Source: Herbiconiux ginsengi (GTDB lineage Bacteria; Actinomycetota; Actinomycetes; Actinomycetales; Microbacteriaceae). Taken from it: a stretch of 64,000 nt of DNA. Location: the NCBI RefSeq assembly GCF_900107435.1, contig NZ_FNPZ01000003.1, positions 124,001 to 188,000 of the forward strand, read 5' to 3'. Numbering within the stretch: the stretch's first letter is position 1; each line of letters opens with the position of its first letter. This document shows, piece after piece, positions 26,489-34,448 of the stretch. Under the pieces are notes generated by a model. That model saw only the letters and a list, made by a program, of their open reading frames with translations, had not been told where the DNA came from and ran no database searches. The position numbers and the translations under genes are program-made.

Positions 26489-26549
26489 CACCCCGCGTCA
26501 AGGGGCGGGCAATGTACTATTCGGATCATTGATCGCCAGGAGCGAGAGG

Positions 26550-26996
26550 ATGACGTCTGCCGTGGAGCACCAGTCCGGCCGGATCGACGAGCCTCAGATC
26601 GACGATGCCGTGGCCGAGCTGCTGCGTGCCCGAGCCGTGCTGAGATCCCGTGGTGAGACGACGCTCGGCGGCCGTGTGGTGTTGCTCGCGGCCGCCCGGG
26701 ACGCCGAGTTGCCTGCCCGTGCGCTGCTGCGGATCAGTGTGCACGAACTCACCCTCTGGTCCGAATCACCGATCGATGACGGCATCGTCGACGCCCTCGT
26801 GGCCGCGAACCCGTCGCGGCGCATCCGGGCGGTCGCCACAGCCTCGCTCGACATGCCCTGGCGCAGCGCGCACGGTGTGCTCGACGCCCGGCCCGGTGTC
26901 GAGCCGCTCCCACTGCCGCTGGCGGCGCTCGCCCCGGGGAGCTGGGTGGTGCGCGCCGAAGCGTCAGCCGCCGGCTTCCGTCTCGTGGTCGACTGA
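26550..26996 (+). CDS. Hypothetical protein, divergent from qsu operon
   Basis: 148 residues starting at ATG 26550 (GAGAGG upstream). An Arg/Ala-rich helical N-terminal part (AVAELLRARAVLRSRGETTLGG) and a C-terminal strand-rich part ending RAEASAAGFRLVVD. No signal peptide, membrane helix or recognisable motif. It sits between the qsu operon and its probable TetR regulator. Confidence 0.6.
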   Translation: MTSAVEHQSGRIDEPQIDDAVAELLRARAVLRSRGETTLGGRVVLLAAARDAELPARALLRISVHELTLWSESPIDDGIVDALVAANPSRRIRAVATASLDMPWRSAHGVLDARPGVEPLPLPLAALAPGSWVVRAEASAAGFRLVVD

Positions 26997-27076
26997 GCCG
27001 CTCTCACGGGCCACCGGCCCGAGCGTCCTAAACTGGCCGCTGAGGAACCGATCGCGGCGAAAGGGGCGGGTCATCC

Positions 27077-27751
27077 ATGGCTGATTCCGTCGAGGAGCAA
27101 CCGGCGGTGAAGCGGCGGGATGCGCAGCGCACCCGGGAGAGCATCCTGCGCGCGGCCACCGCCGAGTTCGCCGACAACGGCTTCGCGGGCGGCCGTGTCG
27201 ACGAGATCGCAGCGCAGACGGCCACCACGAAGCGGATGATCTATTACTACTTCCGCTCGAAGGAGGGGCTCTACCTCGCGGTGATGGAGTCGGCGTACGC
27301 CGTCATCCGCCGGCTCGAGCAGGATCTCGACGTCGACGGGCTCGACCCGGTCGACGCCCTCCGCTCGCTCGCCGAGTCCACCTACGACCACCACACCAGC
27401 CATCGCGACTTCGTGCGGCTGGTGGCCATCGAGAACGTGCACCGGGCCGAGCACATCCGGCACTCGGGCGTCATCCGCGATCTCAACTCCACGGCGGTGC
27501 AGACGCTCGAGCGTGTGCTCGGGCGCGGGGTCGCTGCCGGGGTGTTCCGCTCCGACATCGACGCGCTCGACGTGCACATGATGATCAGCGCGTACTCCGT
27601 CTTCCACGTGGCGAACCGCTACACCTTCCGGGTGCTGTTCGAGCGCGACCTGCTCGACGTCGACCGCAACGAGCGCTACCGCCGACTGGCGGGCGACATG
27701 ATCGTGGCCACGATGACCGCGCCGGTGGGTCCCCGCGTCAGCAGGGGATGA
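27077..27751 (+). CDS. TetR-family regulator, likely for qsu genes
   Basis: 224 residues: TetR helix-turn-helix at 18-65 (RESILRAATAEFADNGFAGG, DEIAAQTATTKRMIYYYF) and an all-helical sensor domain containing HRDFVRLVAIENVHRA. It lies 81 bases after the 26550 gene and faces away from the qsu operon. In Corynebacterium the qsu operon uses a LysR activator, so a TetR here would be a different control logic. Confidence 0.85.
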   Translation: MADSVEEQPAVKRRDAQRTRESILRAATAEFADNGFAGGRVDEIAAQTATTKRMIYYYFRSKEGLYLAVMESAYAVIRRLEQDLDVDGLDPVDALRSLAESTYDHHTSHRDFVRLVAIENVHRAEHIRHSGVIRDLNSTAVQTLERVLGRGVAAGVFRSDIDALDVHMMISAYSVFHVANRYTFRVLFERDLLDVDRNERYRRLAGDMIVATMTAPVGPRVSRG

Positions 27752-27854
27752 CGCTGGGGTGCTCGGGCGCGGCCCTGTGTCGCGCTGCCGGATGTGCCGG
27801 CGCGGGGCTCTCCCTCCGGCGTCCGCGATACATCGATCGGCCCAAGAGAAGAGC

Positions 27855-28179
27855 CAGTAGCTCACGGGGCGGTACGCGATCTCGCCGTTCTCCAAGAGTT
27901 TGATCACGGAGGGGCGCGACACGTTCAGGACCTCCGCGGCCTGCACTGTCGTCAACTCCTCATCACGCGACAGCGCACTCACGTGGTGGCCGGCGGCGAC
28001 GTTCTCCAGAGCCTCGATCACGACGTCGGCCACCTCTGCAGGGATCTCAACCGGGGACTTCTCGCCCACGATGGAGAGTTCGAGCCCGGTGCTGCCTCGG
28101 TTGCACGACGGACACAGTCAAGGGCGCGCTTTGCGACGTGCTCCGGGTCACCCGGGAGCTGGCTTGCGGCGATCGACAT
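27855..28179 (-). pseudogene. Decayed excisionase-type antitoxin
   Basis: Two frames together give one antitoxin: MSIAASQLPGDPEHVAKRAL from 28179, then, after a shift near 28085, GLELSIVGEKSPVEIPAEV, a linker, and the helix-turn-helix ELTTVQAAEVLNVSRPSVIK. The family normally continues GTHRRIRLSDVLAY; here it breaks off after AYRPV at about 27860 into unrelated sequence. Frameshifted and 3'-truncated, with no toxin after it. Spacer 27752-27854 shows nothing. Confidence 0.65.
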
Positions 28180-28347
28180 GCGGCCGGTATCGCGAGGTAA
28201 ATGCAATAAGTGAAGTGGATGTCGCTGATGGCGCGTAGAGGATGCTGATCGTTGCGGCTCACAACACGGCCTTGTTGGTCAGAACGCCGCTCGTGTGTTC
28301 CGAAGGCTCAACGCACAAAGGGCACGTATCACCGCTACCCTGGCGGC

Positions 28348-28542
28348 ATGTCGCTGTTGGATCGCATTGTCATCAACCCGGAGGTCGTGCACGGCCGTCC
28401 TGCCGTTCGTGGCACGCGGGTGCGCGTGGCAGATGTGCTCTCGCTGCTAGCTGCTGGGGCATCGGAAGCAGAGATCCTCGAGAACTACCCGTACCTCACG
28501 GCCGACGATATTCGCGCGTGCCTCGAGTACGCTGCTGCGTAG
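28348..28542 (+). CDS. DUF433 antitoxin
   Basis: 64 residues, DUF433: RIVINPEVVHGRPAVRGTR, VADVLSLLAAGASEAEIL, and ENYPYLTADDIRACLEYAA. These proteins are antitoxins paired with DUF5615 PIN-like toxins. The start at 28348 fits the family length. The expected toxin follows after 33 bases but is broken, so the module is probably inactive. Confidence 0.85.
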   Translation: MSLLDRIVINPEVVHGRPAVRGTRVRVADVLSLLAAGASEAEILENYPYLTADDIRACLEYAAA

Positions 28543-28575
28543 GCCGACCACGCAATCGTCCTCGCTTCGTAGCCA

Positions 28576-28683
28576 GTGCGTTTCCTCGTCGACGCCCAAC
28601 TGCCGCCGGCGCTTGCCCGCATGCTGGCCGCTCGCGGTCACGTCGCAGAGCACGTGACTCATGCAGTGCTCGCAACCACCTGA
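28576..28683 (+). pseudogene. Truncated DUF5615 PIN-like toxin
   Basis: A 35-residue frame from GTG 28576 begins exactly like DUF5615 toxins (RFLVDAQLPPALARMLAARG, then HVAEHVTHAVLA) and then stops with TGA at 28681. The family is normally about 110-120 residues, including the second Asp-rich motif with TKDEDF, which is absent. Confidence 0.75.
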
Positions 28684-28706
28684 AGCCGCCGGGCACGCGA
28701 CCGTCT

Positions 28707-29924
28707 TCAACTGCGTTCGCGTCGCCCGGCGCGTTCGGCGAAGCGGTCGATGGCGCCGAGGATCTCGTCGGTGCGCCAGAACGGCCCCGCCCGGTGCTCG
28801 GCCTTCGACTTCAGGATGCCGGCTTCCGTGAGTGCCTGCAGTGCCGGGTAGACGTTCGGCTGCTTCACCCCGAGCGCGGCGGCGGCGGTGGCGGAATCGA
28901 TGACCGGCCGTTGAGCGATCACGTCGAGCAACGCCCAGGCGTTGCTGGATCGTCGTGCCGTCAGCCGCCCCTGCCAGCTCTCCTTGATGGCGTCGATATC
29001 GGCGACGAGTTCTCGCGAATTGGCGACTGCTCGGAGCGACGCTTCCGCGAACGCCAGAACGATGGGCGAGACGTCGCCCTCACGAAAGGCGGTGAGGGCA
29101 TGGTGATACCCCTCGACATCGGCGAGCAACCCCGCCGACACCGGCACAGCGACATTGCGGGTCACCCCGCGGTGCCTCAACAGCGCCTGGGCGAACGCCC
29201 GTCCGGTTCGACCGTTTCCATCGGTGAACGGGTGAATGGTCTCGAATTGTGCATGCGCGATCGCGGTCGAGATAAGGGCGGGTACGTCGCGCCTAGCCGA
29301 GAAGTCGATGACATCGTCGACGAGCGCCGGTACTCGTTCGAAGTGCGGCGCAACGAATTCGGCACCGATGGGGCTGTTCGACTTCGTCCCGATCCACACG
29401 GCTTCGCGGCGCCACTCACCCGGGGTGTGACGCATCTGATCGCCCATGAGCACGCGGTGCATCTCTGCCAGGGCGGCTGGTGACAGGGCATCCGACAGGT
29501 CGATCGCGGCCTGCATGGCGCGTGTGTTCGCGGCGATCAGCTCGGCGTTGCGACTGCTCTTCGACCCGAGTTCGGCGCTGAAGATGGCGCGAGCACTGGC
29601 TGTGAGGTTTTCGATCTGAGACGAGGATGCGGCCTCGGAGCGTAGAAGCACCGGAGCGAACCCCGCAACCCGACCGCCCAACTCGGCATCGAACCGGCTC
29701 AGCTCCTGCACCGCAGCCTCGGCGGCTTCGCGTGCATCTTTGTCGGGTTCGGGAGTCAGTGCGGCGATGGTCGGCGGAATCGAGGACTTGTAGGGCTGAC
29801 CGCCGCCCTCGAACTCAGCGTTCACGCTCCAGCCGGATGTGGGCAGCCACACCTGGCGCTCCCACGCAAGGCTCGGCCACTGCTTCGGGGTTGGCTCAGA
29901 GTCGCGGTTACCCATAATGCTCAT
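28707..29924 (-). CDS. Fic-domain AMP-transferase
   Basis: 405 residues. Fic active site HPFTDGNGRTGR (231-242, His231) and an N-terminal inhibitory helix SSQIEN (101-106, Glu105), making it a class II self-inhibited Fic protein. The C-terminal winged-helix segment about 310-370 (PVIDSATAAAALGVKQPNVY) resembles the DNA-binding or dimerising tail of Fic/DOC-like regulators. Likely transfers AMP to a target protein. An AT-rich 27-bp palindrome lies just upstream of the start. Single gene with no Fic antitoxin partner. Confidence 0.9.
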   Translation of the reverse strand: MSIMGNRDSEPTPKQWPSLAWERQVWLPTSGWSVNAEFEGGGQPYKSSIPPTIAALTPEPDKDAREAAEAAVQELSRFDAELGGRVAGFAPVLLRSEAASSSQIENLTASARAIFSAELGSKSSRNAELIAANTRAMQAAIDLSDALSPAALAEMHRVLMGDQMRHTPGEWRREAVWIGTKSNSPIGAEFVAPHFERVPALVDDVIDFSARRDVPALISTAIAHAQFETIHPFTDGNGRTGRAFAQALLRHRGVTRNVAVPVSAGLLADVEGYHHALTAFREGDVSPIVLAFAEASLRAVANSRELVADIDAIKESWQGRLTARRSSNAWALLDVIAQRPVIDSATAAAALGVKQPNVYPALQALTEAGILKSKAEHRAGPFWRTDEILGAIDRFAERAGRRERS

Positions 29925-29932
29925 CAGTCTAC

Positions 29933-29959
29933 TTTATGACTAACTCAGTTACTCATAAA
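29933..29959. promoter_or_regulatory. AT-rich palindrome before fic
   Basis: 13-bp arms (29933-29945, 29947-29959) with one mismatch around a central C; the minus-strand side contains TCATAAAGT, a possible -10. Ends nine bases upstream of the Fic start codon, so a bound protein would block transcription. Confidence 0.5.
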
Positions 29960-30005
29960 TTCGATCCTGCCGGTTCTGACATCCATGAATGAACACGGTT
30001 CTGAA

Positions 30006-30395
30006 TCAAGCCCCGATGCGCCCGAACCATCTCCACAGGGGGCGAGCCGTGACGAGGATGAGCGCCGCAAACAGGCTCTGACTGATGACGCCGAACAACG
30101 AGAGCCCGCCGACCATCAAGAAAACGGTCCAGTTCACTGCAATGTCGGCGACGATCACGGCGATGCCGAGCACGATGCCGGAGCGCCGTCGAAAGATGAT
30201 CAGCGCAGCGGTGGCCGGATCCAGGATCGTCAGTGTCACCCAGAACAGCCGGACGCCGAGAGGGAAGGCGCTGTAGGCGTTCACTCCGCCGATGATGAGA
30301 TCCGCCGTGTGAGTGGTTGTTCCCACGAGGAAGCCGAGCACCCACACGACTTGGAACACTCTGAGCGCTCGCGCTGATGAGGCGAGAGCGATCAT
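30006..30395 (-). CDS. Small membrane protein
   Basis: 129 residues with four hydrophobic segments (about 10-30, 48-66, 72-96, 98-116) and short charged loops, ending RPLWRWFGRIGA. The layout resembles DoxX-like or other small four-helix membrane proteins, but no motif identifies it. Stands alone between fic and the next small genes. Confidence 0.65.
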   Translation of the reverse strand: MIALASSARALRVFQVVWVLGFLVGTTTHTADLIIGGVNAYSAFPLGVRLFWVTLTILDPATAALIIFRRRSGIVLGIAVIVADIAVNWTVFLMVGGLSLFGVISQSLFAALILVTARPLWRWFGRIGA

Positions 30396-30438
30396 CCGCT
30401 CATGCTATCGAGCCAGATGGTGCCGCCGAGTCCTTCGC

Positions 30439-30597
30439 CTAGTCCACGAAAGCGTCGAACGTCTCCTTGAACCAGAGGTTGTTGGCGCAGTCTTCGGAGC
30501 AGGCGCGGTGGCCGTAGACCATCTCGCTGCGGGGCACCCGGATGCCGCATTGCCGGCACCGCCGAAGCCGGCCGCCGAACCGCTCGTGCGCGCTCAC
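30439..30597 (-). CDS. Small protein with four-cysteine zinc-type motif
   Basis: 52 residues from GTG 30597: RCRQCGIRVPRSEM, then RACSEDCANNLWFKETFDAF. Two CxxC/CxxxC pairs suggest a zinc ribbon. Its start overlaps the stop of the 48-residue gene upstream (GTGA), so they form a two-gene unit. Function unknown. Confidence 0.6.
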   Translation of the reverse strand: MSAHERFGGRLRRCRQCGIRVPRSEMVYGHRACSEDCANNLWFKETFDAFVD

Positions 30598-30740
30598 AGT
30601 GGCACCGCCCCGACGTACTCGCGCAGGGCCGCGCAGACCACTGCATTGATGTCCTCGCCTCGTGCCGCGGCAATAAGACGAGCCGTCCGTTCGAGCTGGT
30701 CGGGAACCTCGACGATCAGCTCCATTTTGTTGGCTGTCAT
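30594..30740 (-). CDS. Short ribbon-helix-helix-like protein
   Basis: 48 residues: MELIVEVPDQLERTARLIAA strand-helix, then EDINAVVCAALREYV helix, the pattern of Arc/MetJ-type DNA-binding proteins. ATG 30740. Upstream is a 16-bp perfect palindrome shared with the divergent gene at 30823. Confidence 0.6.
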   Translation of the reverse strand: MTANKMELIVEVPDQLERTARLIAAARGEDINAVVCAALREYVGAVPL

Positions 30741-30754
30741 AGGGCTATTTTACG

Positions 30755-30770
30755 GGGTGCTATAGCACCC
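30755..30770. promoter_or_regulatory. 16-bp perfect palindrome between RHH genes
   Basis: GGGTGCTATAGCACCC, exactly between the divergent 30594-30740 and 30823-30996 genes, each encoding a ribbon-helix-helix-like protein. A natural operator for autoregulation by one of them. Confidence 0.55.
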
Positions 30771-30822
30771 GCGCCAGAGGAAAGTGATGCATTGTCAGAT
30801 TGCCGCGTGGCACACTGATCGC

Positions 30823-30996
30823 GTGCCAAATCAGCCGAAGACCCCTATGCGAGGGTTCAGAATCCCCACCGATCTTTACAAGGCAGCGCAGGCCAAGGCT
30901 GCGAGCGAGGGGCGGACTGTCACAGACGTCGTTCGGCATGCGCTGGCCCGATACGTAAAGGAAGAGACGGGACTAAGGCCGGAGCGGTTGCCATGA
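30823..30996 (+). CDS. Ribbon-helix-helix protein
   Basis: 57 residues from GTG 30823: PMRGFRIPTDLYKAAQAKAA then GRTVTDVVRHALARYVKEE, a CopG-like fold. The family usually starts VPN(Q)PKTP, which fixes the GTG rather than the ATG at 30784. Probably a small DNA-binding regulator or orphan antitoxin. Confidence 0.7.
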   Translation: MPNQPKTPMRGFRIPTDLYKAAQAKAASEGRTVTDVVRHALARYVKEETGLRPERLP

Positions 30997-31579
30997 GAGA
31001 AGGCGCGCATCGCTCGCGCACCGGAAATGCGCGTTGCTAACGAACCGTGTCGCTAGGGGATTGGCCAGCGGCCGCAGCTGGCCAATCAGCGTGGGATGGC
31101 CCGAGCTACTGAATATCGGTAGGTTCGTGCGCTCCAGCAGCGGTCAGTCTAAGGCGGGCGGACGCTGTCGACGTCGGGAGGTATCTCGGATGTGCCAGCA
31201 GCTCCGGATTAGGTTCGGACAGGTTGCCTGAGACGCAAGAACTCGACCCAACCCCTAAGCAGACAATGTTGCATTGCCAATTTGGTCAAAATGTCTTTGA
31301 GCCAATCCGCAGGAGTAATCCCAATCATGTCTCGTAAAGCCGACCGATCACAGGTATGACATTTGGACGGCCCAGACGACATTGTGAGACATCGGTTTGT
31401 GAAGGCGTCCCAGGGAGGGATCGACCAGTGGGGCGCGCGATGGGTGTCTCGAGAATCTTTAGCTTCTCGAGACACGATCTCGGCTTGGGATGAGACAAAG
31501 TGCGCGCGCCCGGAATGAGCTGCCTGCCGGCAAGGGCTGACCGACGCCTTGCGGCGTTGGTGTGCCAGATACTAGACGC
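30997..31579. other. 583-base gap without a convincing gene
   Basis: Lower GC than its surroundings, notably AATTTGGTCAAAATG near 31270. Short frames here lack family features or ribosome sites. The only clear structure is the 12-bp inverted repeat at 31444-31475. Possibly remnant DNA from insertion events next to the IS element. Confidence 0.5.
31444..31475. repeat. Perfect inverted repeat, 12-bp arms
   Basis: GTGTCTCGAGAA (31444-31455), eight-base loop, TTCTCGAGACAC (31464-31475). About 100 bases before the DUF3800 gene, no T-run on either side. Could be a protein-binding site or an RNA hairpin. Confidence 0.55.
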
Positions 31580-32575
31580 ATGATTCAGATTGCGGGTGAT
31601 GAGTCCGGGTCGGAGGGTGAAAACCTGACCGCTCCGACCCATAGGTTCTTCACCTACGGGACGGTGGACTTGTCGGAGGTCGAGGCATCATCGATCATTC
31701 GGGACCTTCGGAAAGCTATTGGCTCAACCGAGAATGAAATTGCTTCGGCAGGGGAGTTGAAGTCCAGCGGCCTGGTGAACAAGCATCCGAAGGTACTGGC
31801 AGCGTTCCTGTCCCCTAAAGGCGCACTTGGCCAGCGCGCGAGCATCCACGTTACTGACAAGTCGTACTTCATTACGAGCAAGCTCATCTCGCTCCTGGTG
31901 GAAGAGGAAGCGCACGAACGCAACGTGAACCTAGCCCCAATTGAGCGTGACCTGGCCAACGAGCTCCATGACGAAGTCGCACCGCATGTCGACCCTGTCG
32001 CGTGGTCCGTCCTCTTAGACACTTTCAACCGTCTCGTGCGCTTTTATAAGCTGCCAGCCGGCAAGGCTGCGACACCTTATGACTTCATGAAGGCGCTGAA
32101 CCGAGTGCGGCGCTCGGCGTCGTCGGCACTCAATGCGGACTCATTTCGGATGCTATGGGAAGCGCGCCTTCAAGCCAACGAATACGGGAACGACTCCGCG
32201 GCCCCCATCGTTCGCTACCTTGAGCCCATGGTGCCTGTCCTGCTTTCAGTCACTGCAACCTGGACGGCTCGTTACCCCGGAGAAGAGCTCGAGCTCGTGG
32301 CGGACGAACACTCGGCACTCACGGCCGAGGCCCTCGACCTGGTCCGCGGAGCGGCACCGATTGTTGGTTCCGCTATCACTGAGGTCCGGACGGCAGACTC
32401 CAAAGCTGACCCGCGAATTCAACTCGCGGATGTCGTAGCGGGCGCAGGTCGTCATTCTGCGGAAGTTCTACAGAACGGTGGTCTCGACGAGCTCACGCGG
32501 GCGTGCGTGCCGCTATTTGACCGTAATGGTCTCTGGTCGAGCGGGTCTCCACTCGAGGCCGCCGTCAATGTTTAG
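31580..32575 (+). CDS. DUF3800 protein
   Basis: 331 residues. The N-terminal IQIAGDESG (Asp-Glu-Ser-Gly) and the C-terminal IQLADVVAGA are the two conserved blocks of DUF3800, a family with predicted RNase-H-like fold and carboxylate active site common in defence islands and near mobile elements. ATG 31580 gives the DESG at the usual position; the upstream ATG (31562) is less likely. Followed by 46 bases and then the IS element. Confidence 0.82.
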   Translation: MIQIAGDESGSEGENLTAPTHRFFTYGTVDLSEVEASSIIRDLRKAIGSTENEIASAGELKSSGLVNKHPKVLAAFLSPKGALGQRASIHVTDKSYFITSKLISLLVEEEAHERNVNLAPIERDLANELHDEVAPHVDPVAWSVLLDTFNRLVRFYKLPAGKAATPYDFMKALNRVRRSASSALNADSFRMLWEARLQANEYGNDSAAPIVRYLEPMVPVLLSVTATWTARYPGEELELVADEHSALTAEALDLVRGAAPIVGSAITEVRTADSKADPRIQLADVVAGAGRHSAEVLQNGGLDELTRACVPLFDRNGLWSSGSPLEAAVNV

Positions 32576-32621
32576 CGGTGACGCGCCGAAGCGGGACGGC
32601 CTAGTCTTGCCGACGGTTCTA

Positions 32622-32636
32622 GGGCGTGTTGCTAAA
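32622..32636 (+). repeat. Left terminal inverted repeat of IS element
   Basis: 15 bp, identical to the complement of 34104-34118; preceded by TA. Confidence 0.85.
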
Positions 32637-32670
32637 CCCGTTCCGATGATTCGCTAGCGAGGCTTGAATC

Positions 32671-33544
32671 GTGTCGCGTGATGTGATTTCTGATGAGGCC
32701 TGGGCTGTGATTGGTCCGCTGTTTCCAGTAGTGTACGCGACTGGGCGACCGCCGGTGGATCGTCGAACAGTTGTTGAGGCCACGGCGTGGCGGTTCCGGA
32801 CGGGCGCACCATGGCGCGACGTGCCGGAGCGGTTCGGGAACTGGAACACGATCTACAAGAACTTCAATAGGTGGGCCGAACAGGGGGTCTGGGCTCGGGT
32901 GCTCGAGCGCGTGCAGTCCCTCGCCCAGCAGGCCGAGGAACTGGATTGGGTCGCCTCGATCGACTCCACGATCGTGCGCGTGCATCAGCACGGCGCAACC
33001 CTTCCGCGGGTCACGGGGGGCTCTTCAGAATTACAAGAAGTTCGGTGAAGAGCCGTCCGATCACGCGATCGGTCGCTCTCGGGGCGGGTTGACGACGAAG
33101 AACCACCTGGTCTGCGATGGGAAGGGCCGGGCGCTGGCGTTCGTCCTGACGCCGGGGCAGGCTGCGGATACGACCATGCTTGCTGCGACGCTGGAGCAGA
33201 TTCGTGTTCCGGTCGGGAGAGGCCGGCCACGCACTCGCCCCGACCGGCTGATGGCCGACAAGGGCTACCCATCCCGCGCGAACCGGGCGTGGCTGCGCGA
33301 GCACGGCATCGCCACGACGATCCCCGAACGTGACGACCAGATCACCCATCGGCGCAAACGGCGCGGCCGTCCCATCGACTTCGGCGACCAGCAGCGACGC
33401 CGTTACCGCGGCCGCAACGTCGTCGAGAGATGCTTCAACAAGCTCAAGCAATGGCGCGGCATCGCGATGCGCTCAGACAAACTCGCCAAGAACTACCACG
33501 CTGGCCTCTGCCTCGCCGCAACGCTCCACTGGCTTACCTCGTAG
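32671..33544 (+). CDS. IS5-family transposase, two overlapping frames
   Basis: Frame A (32671-33048) has the N-terminal WAVIGPLFP, the GAPWRDVPERFGNW block and the first DDE Asp in SIDSTIVRVHQHGA. Frame B, reaching the stop at 33542-33544, has DHAIGRSRGGLTTKNH, the second Asp in MADKGYPS and the catalytic Glu in NVVERCFNKLKQWR. The frames meet at a run of six G (33015-33020), a likely slippage site; frame B is +1 relative to A. This is the usual IS427-type arrangement, so the enzyme can be active. Confidence 0.88.
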
Positions 33545-33556
33545 CAGAATAGGGGG

Positions 33557-34108
33557 ATGCGCGCCGAGCTTCCCACAGAGGTCATTTTCATCGGCGGCCG
33601 CTCCGGCGTGGGGAAGTCCTCGGTCGCCGCCGAGGCATCACATCTCCTGGAACGCGCCGACATCCGACATGCCGTCATCGAGGGCGACAATCTCGATCAG
33701 GCGTTCCCCCAGCCGTGGCGCGAAGGTATAGACCTCGCCGAGCAAAACCTTGCCGCAATCTGGCGCAACTACCGCGCGATCGGCTACTCCCGGCTGATCT
33801 TCACCAACACCGTTAGCGTGCTGGAGATCCCTTCGCTCACGGCTGCCCTCGGCGAGCAAGTCCACTCGTTCGGCGTCCTGCTGACCGCGAGCGACACAGC
33901 GACCGCGGATCGTCTAGCTAGACGCGAGATTGGGACAGCACTGCAGGAGCACATCGAACGCAGCAAGCTAGCCGCAGCGAGACTCGACGCTTCCAGCACG
34001 GCATACAGAGTGACCACCGATGGCCGCCCGATCACCGACATAGCCGCCGAGATCCTTCACGCAGCCGGATGGCTCCGTGGGGTCAGCCCCGACACGTCAC
34101 AGCTTTAG
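33557..34108 (+). CDS. P-loop kinase/ATPase, IS passenger gene
   Basis: 183 residues. Walker A GGRSGVGKSS (residues 12-21), EGDNLDQAFPQPW in the position of a nucleotide-kinase Asp loop, and LLTASDTATADRLARREIGTA with an Arg-rich lid. It resembles chloramphenicol-phosphotransferase-like or AAA_33 small kinases; the substrate is unknown. It starts 12 bases after the transposase with AGGGGG directly before ATG, and its stop is inside the right terminal repeat, so it is part of the element. Confidence 0.8.
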   Translation: MRAELPTEVIFIGGRSGVGKSSVAAEASHLLERADIRHAVIEGDNLDQAFPQPWREGIDLAEQNLAAIWRNYRAIGYSRLIFTNTVSVLEIPSLTAALGEQVHSFGVLLTASDTATADRLARREIGTALQEHIERSKLAAARLDASSTAYRVTTDGRPITDIAAEILHAAGWLRGVSPDTSQL

Positions 34109-34118
34109 CAACACGCCC
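34104..34118 (-). repeat. Right terminal inverted repeat of IS element
   Basis: 15 bp, exact complement of the left repeat; contains the TAG stop of the passenger gene and is followed by TA. Confidence 0.85.
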
Positions 34119-34169
34119 TAATCGCCGGCGCCGGCGCCGCCATCACATTCACATAACAGGGGAGACAGC

Positions 34170-34448
34170 ATGGGGAAAGCCAGCCGGAACAAGCGTGGAC
34201 GTGCCAACGTGCCTGCGGTGACGCACGAACCGGACGCCCCCCTTGCGAACTGGCCAGAAGGCCACGCTGACGTGGAGCTGACTGGTGACGACGATAGCGA
34301 GTGCATCGCCGTCACAATCCATGGAGTGCGGCATTATCTGCACTCCACGACCGCCTACGAGCTCAGCAAGAAGCTCGACGGCCGCATCCGGGAATGGGAC
34401 GTCTACGCCAAGTCGAAAGGAGCACCCGGCGTCATCGACGAGGACTAG
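34170..34448 (+). CDS. Hypothetical protein
   Basis: 92 residues with a basic N-terminus (MGKASRNKRGRAN) and a compact C-terminal part (CIAVTIHGVRHYLHSTTAYE, LSKKLDGRIREWDVYAKSKG). The preceding GGGGAGA fits as ribosome site. No domain recognised. Overlaps the convergent 34445-34909 gene by four bases at the 3' end. Confidence 0.6.
   Translation: MGKASRNKRGRANVPAVTHEPDAPLANWPEGHADVELTGDDDSECIAVTIHGVRHYLHSTTAYELSKKLDGRIREWDVYAKSKGAPGVIDED

Larger units (their letters stand above)
32622..34118 (+). mobile_element. IS5-family element with passenger kinase gene
   Basis: Terminal inverted repeats GGGCGTGTTGCTAAA are identical over 15 bp (32622-32636; reverse complement at 34104-34118) and flanked by TA on both sides (32620-32621, 34119-34120), the target duplication expected of the IS427-type branch. 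Inside are the transposase in two frames and a P-loop kinase gene whose TAG stop (34106-34108) lies within the right repeat. At 1,497 bp it is longer than the roughly 0.8-1 kb usual for IS427-type elements, because of the passenger. Confidence 0.88.

Noticed and set aside
27071-27854. Minus-strand continuation of the decayed antitoxin into a long frame opposite tetR
   Set aside because: After AYRPV the translation loses family similarity and is simply antisense to the TetR gene.
30392-30673. 93-residue minus-strand frame MPRHEART...
   Set aside because: Out of frame with two better-supported small genes (30439-30597 and 30594-30740) that have GTGA coupling and domain-like patterns.
32671-33544. 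Transposase dead because of frameshift
   Set aside because: IS427-type elements commonly use two frames; a run of six G at the junction and intact DDE residues favour a programmed shift.
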